Source: Rubrobacter tropicus (lineage in GTDB: Bacteria; Actinomycetota; Rubrobacteria; Rubrobacterales; Rubrobacteraceae). From it: a DNA stretch of 64,000 nt. Every line of letters starts with the position of its first letter. Within the stretch, counting starts at the first letter, position 1. Under the pieces are notes generated by a model. The model was not told the origin of the DNA. It did not search any database and saw only the letters and a list, made by a program, of their open reading frames with translations. Both the position numbers and the translations under genes were made by a program. Below, piece by piece: positions 33,747-41,358 of this stretch. The DNA lies in the NCBI RefSeq assembly GCF_011492945.1, contig NZ_CP045119.1, forward strand, positions 744,001 through 808,000, written 5' to 3'.

Positions 33747-35417
33747 CTACCTGACGTCTCTCGTTCGCACGGCCCACAATGCCTCGCCGGCGGAGGGGTT
33801 GGAAGCCGCGAAGTACAGCAACCTGCGGGCATCGATCAACTCGCTCGGATCCGAGCCGGCCGGTCCGGGTTCTATGTCCAGAAGCAGCCTCGTGCCGGCC
33901 TCCGTGCCGTTGCTCCCCCACACCTCGATGCCGTGCTGGCCGTCGTCGGCCGTGAAGAGCAGCCTTCCATCGAACTCCGTCAACTGGTCCGGGCCCGAAT
34001 CGGCCGGGCCGGGGTTGACGTCTTTGACCATGACGGTGCCGCCGGCCGTGCCGTCGCTCTTCCACAGCTCTAGACCGTTGGTCCCGTCGTTGGCGCTCAG
34101 GAAGAGCGTTCTGCCCACCGCTACCAGGTTGGCCGTGTCCGAAGCCCTGATTTCGGAGCTGGGGTTGATGTCCTTTACCAGGGTAGTGCTACCCGCCGTG
34201 CCGCCCGTCTTCCACAGCTCGACGCCGTTGGTCCCGTCGTTGGCCGTCAAGAAGATTTGCCCGTTCACGACCGTGAAGTCGTCGACGAACGAGCTCCCGG
34301 CGCAGCTCTTCGCCCTCTTGCAGGCGGTGGTGGTGGGGCCTGGGGGGGTGGTGGGGTTGATGTCCTTTACCAGGGTGGTGCCGCCGGCCGTGCCGTCGGT
34401 CTTCCACAGCTCTAGACCGTTGGTCCCGTCGTTGGCCCTGAAGTAGAGCGTGTCGCCCACGGCGAACAGCTTCTCGACCTCCGCGCTGCGGGTGTCGGCG
34501 CCGGTGGTGTCGTTGGGGTTGGAGTTGCCGGGGATGGTGTTGATGTCCTTGACCATGACGGTGCCCCCGGCCGTGCCGTTGCTCTTCCACAGTTCGACGC
34601 CGTGTACGCCGTCGTCGGCCGCGAAGAACACCGTCTTGCCCATGGCCGTCAGCGTATCGGGATGGCTCCAGCCCATGGGGATGCCGCACTGGTTCTGCGG
34701 GCAGCGGGCCCCGGGGGGGGCGTCGGGGTTTATGTCCTTCACGAGGGTGGTGCCCCTCTGCGTGCCGTCGGTCTTCCACAGCTCCTCGCCGTGGTCCGCG
34801 TCCCAGGCCCTGAAGAACGTAGTTTTTGCGCTTACCGGCTCGAAGTCTTCGGCCCCCGAAGAGCCCGAGCCGGGAACAATGTCCTTGACGAGGACGGTGC
34901 CCCTATTTGAGCCGTCGCTCTTCCAGAGCTCCTCGCCGTTGCTGGCGGTGGTGGCCGCAAAGTAGATCCACCTCTTCGTGAGCATCACCTTGTCGGGGGC
35001 CGACGAGTTGGGCACCTCCACGTCGTTGATCACCAGGCGGCCGGGATCTATGTCCCTGACCAGCTCGGTGGTCTGCGCCGTGCCGTTGCTCCTCCACAGC
35101 TCCTCGCCGAAGTCCGGGTGGTTGGCCGAGAACAGCAGCCTTCCCCTGAGGTTCATGAGGTGATTGGGTTCCGAACCGGTCGCGCCGGGGTAGATGTCCT
35201 CTACGAGAAACGGTCTTGGGGAGGGAGGACCGGGCTGGGCGGTCTGCGCGGAGGCCAGGTTGGTTAGGACCAGCAGCATGGCCGCCAGCACGACGCTGCC
35301 GGCCAGCGCGACGCCGATACGCCGGCCGCCGGGCCGGGAGGGGGATGGCTTGTCCGGGGTCTCCGGCGCGCCGCTGCCACGCGGGCCGCGGCGCACGAAG
35401 GTGGCGATGTAGCTCAT
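33747..35417 (-). CDS. Secreted ELWxxDGT-repeat beta-propeller protein
   Basis: 556 residues. One hydrophobic segment (about 34-58, ending LASAQ) is a signal peptide or anchor. The rest is eight repeats of about 50-70 residues, each with E-L-W-K-[ST]-[DN]-G-T..GT.LVKDI (examples EELWKTDGTQRGTTLVKDI and LELWKSDGTAGGTVMVKDV), the ELWxxDGT family, predicted to form a beta-propeller on the cell surface. The function of this family is unknown. The stop of the upstream phosphatase-like gene is immediately adjacent, so it is in the same transcript. Confidence 0.85.
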   Translation of the reverse strand: MSYIATFVRRGPRGSGAPETPDKPSPSRPGGRRIGVALAGSVVLAAMLLVLTNLASAQTAQPGPPSPRPFLVEDIYPGATGSEPNHLMNLRGRLLFSANHPDFGEELWRSNGTAQTTELVRDIDPGRLVINDVEVPNSSAPDKVMLTKRWIYFAATTASNGEELWKSDGSNRGTVLVKDIVPGSGSSGAEDFEPVSAKTTFFRAWDADHGEELWKTDGTQRGTTLVKDINPDAPPGARCPQNQCGIPMGWSHPDTLTAMGKTVFFAADDGVHGVELWKSNGTAGGTVMVKDINTIPGNSNPNDTTGADTRSAEVEKLFAVGDTLYFRANDGTNGLELWKTDGTAGGTTLVKDINPTTPPGPTTTACKRAKSCAGSSFVDDFTVVNGQIFLTANDGTNGVELWKTGGTAGSTTLVKDINPSSEIRASDTANLVAVGRTLFLSANDGTNGLELWKSDGTAGGTVMVKDVNPGPADSGPDQLTEFDGRLLFTADDGQHGIEVWGSNGTEAGTRLLLDIEPGPAGSDPSELIDARRLLYFAASNPSAGEALWAVRTRDVR

Positions 35418-36869
35418 TTAGACGCTCCTTTGTGCCGGTTTGGTGGGACGCACTTCATTGCCGTGAGATCGCGGGGGTACCTCCTGTTTGCCGAGTAGCC
35501 CGACGGGATGACCTTCCATTCCTCCGGGCGCGGGGACGCCCATCAACTCCAGGACGGTCGGGGCAACGTCCAGGATGCTCGCGCCCTCCACCCTCCGGGC
35601 GTACCTACGCGTTGGGTCGTAGAGGACGAAGATGCCGTCCATCGAGTGCACCGAGTCGTCGGGGCCGGTGTCGTTCTCGGAGAGGTAGAGCCCGCCGTGG
35701 CCGACGGTCCCCGCCGAGCGCCAGTCGAGGTCGTCGAAGTAGACCATGAGGTCCGGCGGGTTGCCGAGGGCGGCGGGGTAGAGCTCCTCCGGGCGGAACA
35801 CAGCCACCCGCATCCGCTCCCCGTCCGGGCGCTTTATCGTCCGAAGCTCCTCCGCCAGCTCCTCGCGCGCCTCTTCGTAGCGGCCACCGGGGATGACACC
35901 CCGCGGCTCGCGCCCCTCCAGGTTGAGGAAGATGCGGGCGTAGTAGCCGCCCCAGCCCCAGGCCCTGGTGTTGTCCCAGTCCACGGAGGCACCGTCCAGC
36001 GCGACGGCGCCCTCTGGCGCCTGATCCAACTTCAAGTAGCCCCGCTCGATGAGCCACTCGTTTATGCAGAAGGCGCCGCGCATGGCCTTGGAGCCGTGGT
36101 CGGAGACGACGAGGAAGACCGCGTCGTCCAGGAGTTCGAGCAGCTCTCCGAGGCGACGGTCGATCAGGCGGTAGTACTCGTCGGCGACGCGCTCGTAGGG
36201 GTTGTTCGGGACGTACCTGGGGTGCCCGGGGTCGAAGAACTTCCAGAAGGCATGGCCCAGGCGGTCCACCCCTATCTCCACCAACATGAAGAAGTCCCAC
36301 GGCTTCGTGGTCGCCAGGTGGCGCACCACGTCGAAGCGCTTCTCGGTCATTTCAAAGAGCTTCTCGCGCAGGGTCTCGCGGTCCTCCACGCGGAACTTCA
36401 CGTCGAAGAGGTACTCCCCGACCAGGCCCTCTATCTCCCGGCGGAGATCCGCGGGGTGGGTGTACCGCTCGGCGTTCGGCGGGGTGAGGAAGCACGAGAC
36501 GCTCCAGCCCTTGAGCGGTTTTGGCGGGTAGGCGGGGGGCACCCCGATCAGGCACGACCGCTTCCCGTGGCGCGCCAGAACGTCCCAGATCCGGGGCAGG
36601 CGAACGGAGTAGGAGTTCGGGGTCCAGGCTTCGGCGTAGGAGTGGCCCTTGCGGTGCCGGAAGCCGTAGAGGCCCAGCCGTCCCGGGCTCGCGCTCGTGG
36701 ACATCACCTGCCAGGCCGGGACGGTGATCGGGGGGTCGCAGCTGCGCAGCGGGCCGTGGAGGCCGGCCTCCACCATCGCCCTGAGGTTCGGCATGTGCTC
36801 CAGCATCCGTCCGAAGAGCAGCTCCGGCGGGGCGGAGTCGAGCCCTACGACGATCACGCGTCGGGACAC
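35418..36869 (-). CDS. Alkaline-phosphatase-superfamily phosphodiesterase/phosphatase
   Basis: 483 residues of the type I phosphodiesterase/nucleotide pyrophosphatase branch. The metal Asp in VIVVGLDSAPPELL, the likely Thr nucleophile in DPPITVPAWQVMSTS, the DRLGHAFW segment and LVVSDHGSKAMRG with the second metal site are all present. No signal peptide, so it is probably cytoplasmic. Such enzymes hydrolyse phosphodiester or phosphonate bonds, and some actinobacterial relatives are annotated as hydrolases of polysaccharide or lipid precursors. It is 24 bases downstream of a sulfatase-like gene. Confidence 0.85.
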   Translation of the reverse strand: MSRRVIVVGLDSAPPELLFGRMLEHMPNLRAMVEAGLHGPLRSCDPPITVPAWQVMSTSASPGRLGLYGFRHRKGHSYAEAWTPNSYSVRLPRIWDVLARHGKRSCLIGVPPAYPPKPLKGWSVSCFLTPPNAERYTHPADLRREIEGLVGEYLFDVKFRVEDRETLREKLFEMTEKRFDVVRHLATTKPWDFFMLVEIGVDRLGHAFWKFFDPGHPRYVPNNPYERVADEYYRLIDRRLGELLELLDDAVFLVVSDHGSKAMRGAFCINEWLIERGYLKLDQAPEGAVALDGASVDWDNTRAWGWGGYYARIFLNLEGREPRGVIPGGRYEEAREELAEELRTIKRPDGERMRVAVFRPEELYPAALGNPPDLMVYFDDLDWRSAGTVGHGGLYLSENDTGPDDSVHSMDGIFVLYDPTRRYARRVEGASILDVAPTVLELMGVPAPGGMEGHPVGLLGKQEVPPRSHGNEVRPTKPAQRSV

Positions 36870-36893
36870 GGTACCTCCTTTAGATCCGGCTCG

Positions 36894-38663
36894 TCATTCG
36901 ACGTAGCCCATCAGCCGGAGCTGCTCCATGGTCTCCGGGTCCACGTCCACGTCGCCCGTGGTCGTGCGGCTCCGTCCTTCGAGGGACTCCGTCCAGAGGG
37001 CGAGCGTCTCTTCGAGCTGCTGGGCCACGTCCGGGCGCTCGTCGACGATGTTTCGGGCCTCGAGCGGGTCGTTCTCGATATCGTAGAGCTCCCGGCCTAC
37101 CTCGATGAAGTCGCCGGCTAGCACCCGCTCAACCGGGCTCTCCCGCCTCTCCTCGCGGTTCCCGTTTTTCAACGCCCGCACCTTCACGTTGCCGTCGATC
37201 AGGACGTCCATGCCCAACACGGTTACGGAGCGCAGCCCGGCGCCCAGGTCCCGGGCCTCCTCTATGGGCCCCCATATCTTCGACTTCCCCCCGGCGGCCT
37301 TGCGCCGTATCTTCGTGGCCGTGCGAAGGCCGTCGGGGCCCGTGGCGAAGTCGACGGTGACGTGGTCTCCCGCCTCGAGCGCTCCGAGGGAGAGCGCGCT
37401 GCCGTCGTTCGTGACGAACCGGGTGGCCCCGTCGACCTCGAACGCGATGCCCATAACCGTCACCGACCCGTCGGCCTCTTCGACGCCGTCCACCACCCCG
37501 CTCAGCGTCGGCTCGTCCTCCGGGTCTTCTATCAGTACCTTGGTCGCCATGAACCGCCCGCCCCGGATCGGCTGCCCCTTGACCGCGACACAGACGCCAG
37601 GGCGCAGGTCGTCCGGGGAGCCGGTGCGCGTCTCTTCCAGGAGGTAGTCCTGCACGTACTGGTGCCTCCGGGTGGTCACCGACTGCCCGTACCGGTGCGG
37701 CTTGAGGTACTCGGAGAAGGCCGCGCCGCCGTCGGCCTCTTCGCCCCGGATAAGGGGCAGTATGCTCCTGCCTGGCACGTCGGCCGGCGGGCACCCCAAC
37801 TGTTCCAGGACGGTGGGGAAGAAGTCTATGCACTGGACCGGCTCGTAGACTTCTTCGCCGGCGAACGCGCCCCCCGGCAGGCGTACGATGAGCGGGACGT
37901 TGAGCGTCTCCCGGTAGAGGGTGCGGCCGTGGGAGAGCATGCCGCCGTGCTCCCCGAGCTCCTCGCCGTGGTCGGCGCTGACGATGATCAGGGTCTCCTC
38001 CAGCGTCCGCGCCCTCTTCAGGGCGCGGACGACCCGCCCGATGTGCTCGTCGGCGCGCCGTACGGCGGCGGCGTAGTAGTTCATAAGCTCCTGGCTGCTC
38101 TCCTCGACCAGCGAGAGGTCCAACCCCGTGTCGAGCCGGGCTGGTATCGTCCCCGCCGGCATTGGGTTGTGGACGTCCATGAAGTGCGCGTAGCAGAAGG
38201 AACTCTCCGGCCGTTCGGCCAGCAGCCACCGCTCGAAGTCTTCGGCGGCGACGGCCCCGTCGCTGGTGGAGCGCCACATGTTGTGGGTGAAACCCCGGGT
38301 GATGCCGAACAGGGGCTTGAGGTTGGCGTTGCCACCGACGAAGGCGGTGGCGTGCCCGGCGGCGGTGACGAGCTCGGCCAGCGTGGGGATCGAGGGGTCG
38401 AGGGTTCGGGTACGGAGCCTGCCCTCCCTCGTCCTGTTCCACTTGCCGCCGAGGCCGGTCTGGCTGGGGTAGAGGCCCGTCATGATGGAGGCGGTAGACG
38501 GCCGCGTCCAGGACGCCTGGCTTACGGCGTTCCTGAACAGGACGCCCTCCCCGGCAAGGGCGTCCGCGTTGGGCGTGCCCCTGTCTTCGCCCGCGTAGCA
38601 GCCGAGGTGGTCGGCCCTCAACGCGTCGACGAGAATCAGCAGTGCGTGTGTCATCCGTCGCAT
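36894..38663 (-). CDS. Sulfatase-fold protein with Thr in place of the formylglycine Cys and two inserted DUF5666-like domains
   Basis: 589 residues. The sulfatase fold is clear: LILVDALRADHLGCY (metal Asp), SADHGEELGEHGGMLSHG and LPLIRGEE, with the C-terminal LYDIENDPLEARNIV tail. But the active-site CxPSR is TRPST (Thr53), so it cannot make formylglycine; a Thr nucleophile would suit a phosphodiesterase or phosphotransferase. Between the core and the tail (about 370-520) are two OB-like segments (GVVDGVEEADGSVTVMGIAF; the second ends NVKVRAL), which resemble DUF5666. That architecture is unusual. ATG 38,663 is 9 bases downstream of the ABC exporter. Confidence 0.8.
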   Translation of the reverse strand: MRRMTHALLILVDALRADHLGCYAGEDRGTPNADALAGEGVLFRNAVSQASWTRPSTASIMTGLYPSQTGLGGKWNRTREGRLRTRTLDPSIPTLAELVTAAGHATAFVGGNANLKPLFGITRGFTHNMWRSTSDGAVAAEDFERWLLAERPESSFCYAHFMDVHNPMPAGTIPARLDTGLDLSLVEESSQELMNYYAAAVRRADEHIGRVVRALKRARTLEETLIIVSADHGEELGEHGGMLSHGRTLYRETLNVPLIVRLPGGAFAGEEVYEPVQCIDFFPTVLEQLGCPPADVPGRSILPLIRGEEADGGAAFSEYLKPHRYGQSVTTRRHQYVQDYLLEETRTGSPDDLRPGVCVAVKGQPIRGGRFMATKVLIEDPEDEPTLSGVVDGVEEADGSVTVMGIAFEVDGATRFVTNDGSALSLGALEAGDHVTVDFATGPDGLRTATKIRRKAAGGKSKIWGPIEEARDLGAGLRSVTVLGMDVLIDGNVKVRALKNGNREERRESPVERVLAGDFIEVGRELYDIENDPLEARNIVDERPDVAQQLEETLALWTESLEGRSRTTTGDVDVDPETMEQLRLMGYVE

Positions 38664-38671
38664 CCTCCTCC

Positions 38672-40498
38672 TTATCGGCCAGCGTCCCCGCCCGCCACGG
38701 TCTGCAGCTGGAACGCCCGCGCGTACGCTCCGTCTCTGGCCATCAGTTCCTCGTGCGTGCCCTCCTCGACGATGACGCCGCCGTCTAGGACGCAGATCCT
38801 GTCGGCCCTGCTCACGGTCGAGAGCTTGTGCGCGATCATGAGCGTCGTGCGCCCGCCCATCAGCCGCTCCAACGCGCGCACCACTATCCCCTCCGACGCA
38901 GCGTCGAGCCCGGCGGTGGGTTCGTCCAGGATGAGAACGGGGGCGTCGCGGATAACCGCGCGCGCGATGGCTATGCGCTGTCGCTGGCCCCCCGAGAGGG
39001 TCCCTCCCCGCTCCCCGACCACCGTGTCGTAGCCTTTCGGCAGTTTCTCGATGAACTCGTCGCAGTAGGCGACGCGGGCGGCCTCCCGGATCTCCTCGAA
39101 GGTCGCGCCGGGTCTGCCGTAGGCGATGTTCTCCCTGATGGTGGTCTGGAAGAGCAACGACTCCTGGAGGACGACGCTGATCTGGTCCAGCAGGGACTCA
39201 GGCTTGTACTCGCGGATGTCGCGGCCGTCGACGAGCACGGCGCCCGCCTGGGGGTCGTAGAGGCGCAGGATCAGGCTCGCCAGCGTGCTCTTGCCGGCGC
39301 CGGTGGCCCCGACTATCGCCATCGCCTCCCCCGGCTCGATCTTCAGGTTTATGTCTCGCAGCACCGGCCGTTCCGGTTCGTAGCCGAAGGAGACGCCTTC
39401 GAACCGGATCCCCCCCCGAAGACGCGGCGCGGTCTTGGCCCCCGGGCGTTCCTCTACGGCGGGCCGCTCGTCGAAGACTTCCACTATCCTCTCTACCCTC
39501 ACCATGACCCTCGCGAGCTTCGCCCACAACCTCGAGAGGGTGTTCAGCGGGCTCTGCAGGTCGCGCATGTACTGGATAAAGACGACGAGCGTACCGGCGG
39601 TGAGGGCGCCGGCGAGCACCTGGTAGGAGCCGAAGACCACGAGTGCGGCCAGGCCGGTCGCCGACAGGATGGTGGTCGCCCACGAGAAGCGGGCCTCCAG
39701 CCGCGCCACGTTCACGTTGCCCTCGGCCATCTCGCCGGTCTGCTCCTCGAACCTGCGGTTCGCGAACCTCTCCCGGCCGAATGCCTTCACCACCCGGATC
39801 GAGGAGATCGTCTCCTGCGCCAGGGAGGTGACGTCGCCCTCCCTCTGGCGGACCCGGACCTCCTCGTCCCTGATGCGTCGTCTGAAGTACGCGGAGGCGA
39901 GCACTACGAGGGGGGCCCACGCCGCGGCGATGAGGCCGAGCCTCCAGTCTATGACGAGCATCACGGTGAGCATGCCGGCGAACTGCAGCACGCTGCTTAT
40001 CCCGTCCACCAGCAGCTTGTCCGTCACCAGCTCCTGCACCTTGGTGACGTCCGTGGTGACGCGCGTGATCATGTCCCCGGTCCGCTGCCGGTCGTGGAAC
40101 GCGAGCGAGAGCCGCTGCATGTGGTCGAAGAGGGCGCGCCGCAGGCTGAACGCCACCCTCTGGCTGGTGGCCGAGAGGAAGAACTCCTTGAGGTAGGTGA
40201 ACAGGCCTTGCAGCACGGCGATGCCCACTATGGCGCCCCCGATGGCGAGGATGATCGTGGTGGGCGAGGTGGTCCGCGGGCCGGCCTGACCGACCTGCAG
40301 GACGTTGTCTATGAGGAACTTGAGCGGCCAGGGCTTGAGCAGCGCGACGAGGCTGGTCGCCACGACACCGACGAACGCCGGGACGAACCCGCGCCAGTGG
40401 GGCCGGATGAACGGGAGAAAGGTCCGAAGGGCCTTGAGCGTGACCGCCTCCTCACCCGTCCCGGTCTGCCCGAAGCGGCCGAACTTGCCCCTAAACAT
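38672..40498 (-). CDS. ABC exporter, fused permease and ATPase (half-transporter)
   Basis: 608 residues: six transmembrane helices in the first 330 residues, then an ATPase with Walker A GATGAGKST, the signature LSGGQRQRIAIARA and Walker B VLILDEPTAGLD. This is the type IV exporter fold of MsbA/LmrA and probably works as a homodimer to export a lipid, glycoconjugate or peptide. ATG 40,498 overlaps the upstream stop (TGATG) and is preceded by GGAGGGGAAAGG. The cluster gives a polysaccharide-related cargo as the first guess. Confidence 0.92.
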   Translation of the reverse strand: MFRGKFGRFGQTGTGEEAVTLKALRTFLPFIRPHWRGFVPAFVGVVATSLVALLKPWPLKFLIDNVLQVGQAGPRTTSPTTIILAIGGAIVGIAVLQGLFTYLKEFFLSATSQRVAFSLRRALFDHMQRLSLAFHDRQRTGDMITRVTTDVTKVQELVTDKLLVDGISSVLQFAGMLTVMLVIDWRLGLIAAAWAPLVVLASAYFRRRIRDEEVRVRQREGDVTSLAQETISSIRVVKAFGRERFANRRFEEQTGEMAEGNVNVARLEARFSWATTILSATGLAALVVFGSYQVLAGALTAGTLVVFIQYMRDLQSPLNTLSRLWAKLARVMVRVERIVEVFDERPAVEERPGAKTAPRLRGGIRFEGVSFGYEPERPVLRDINLKIEPGEAMAIVGATGAGKSTLASLILRLYDPQAGAVLVDGRDIREYKPESLLDQISVVLQESLLFQTTIRENIAYGRPGATFEEIREAARVAYCDEFIEKLPKGYDTVVGERGGTLSGGQRQRIAIARAVIRDAPVLILDEPTAGLDAASEGIVVRALERLMGGRTTLMIAHKLSTVSRADRICVLDGGVIVEEGTHEELMARDGAYARAFQLQTVAGGDAGR

Positions 40499-41358
40499 CA
40501 CCTTTCCCCTCCGCCACCCGGCGCGGCCGGTTCCCTCCGGCTCGGGCGGACGGGTCCGACCGGCCTGGAGACGGCGCGGCCTCGCCGCGCGCCGGTATGC
40601 TCCGCCTCCTCGCCGACCTCGTGGAGGACGTCCATGCCCTCCCTGAGGAGCGCGCGGCAGCCCTCGTCGTCGATCTCCCCGCAGCCCAGGAGCAGGTGGA
40701 AGTGCTCGGAGTTCGCCCGCGCGCGGACGTTGAGGCCGTGGCCGACCTCGGGGGAGGCGGGCTCTCCCCAGCGGGTGTCCTCGTCGTGGGCGAGGGCGAG
40801 CCACACGGCCACGTCGCCGTTGCGGGCGCCCTGCCGGCGCTCCCCGCCGGACGTGGCGCTCAGGCCGCTGCGCCCCCACCTCAGAAGCCGGTAGTAGTCC
40901 GGGGAGAGGCACGCCTCCGTCTCGATGGCGCCGAAACCCTCGGGCAGGCGGTAGCAGACGAGCAGGGCGGGGCCGTCCGGGGAGAGGAGCACGGTCTTCC
41001 TGGCGCCGCGCATGCGGCTGCCGGCCTGCACGTTGGTCATCTCCACGAAGGCGTGCGAGTCCACGTCCACCAGGGAGGTTTGGTAGCGGTCGTGCTCGAA
41101 GCCGACGTCCGCCAGGGCGCCGGGGTGGTTCGCCGGTCGGTCCATGTAGCGGTTGATCTCTTCCTGGAAGTTCCAGTCGTCCGTGGGGTTGCCCACCACC
41201 AGGGCGCCCCCCCGCGGGCCGCGGGTAAACAGGTAGATCAGGCGCCCACCCTGCCGGGGGGAAAGGACGGCGTAGAGGCCGTCGTTGCGCAGGATCAACT
41301 CCCTGCCGCCGTCGCGGTCGAGGTCGGTCATCTTCAGCGATGCCCGCGGCCCCCTCAT
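40498..41358 (-). CDS. Probable beta-sandwich partner of the GH57 protein
   Basis: 286 residues, not recognised with certainty. Beta-rich sequence (ELILRNDGLYAVLSPRQGGR, then YLFTRGPRGGALVVGN) is like the C-terminal beta-sandwich (DUF1926-type) domains that follow GH57 catalytic barrels. Here it is a separate gene whose ATG 41,358 overlaps the stop of the GT5-GH57 gene (ATGA). Translational coupling suggests a complex with that protein. The basic C-terminal tail (RRGRAVSRPVGP) is low-complexity. Confidence 0.6.
   Translation of the reverse strand: MRGPRASLKMTDLDRDGGRELILRNDGLYAVLSPRQGGRLIYLFTRGPRGGALVVGNPTDDWNFQEEINRYMDRPANHPGALADVGFEHDRYQTSLVDVDSHAFVEMTNVQAGSRMRGARKTVLLSPDGPALLVCYRLPEGFGAIETEACLSPDYYRLLRWGRSGLSATSGGERRQGARNGDVAVWLALAHDEDTRWGEPASPEVGHGLNVRARANSEHFHLLLGCGEIDDEGCRALLREGMDVLHEVGEEAEHTGARRGRAVSRPVGPVRPSRREPAAPGGGGER

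Noticed and set aside
35508-40894. Several 500-690-residue plus-strand frames opposite the phosphatase-like and ABC genes
   Set aside because: Antisense shadows with no recognisable domain or ribosome site.
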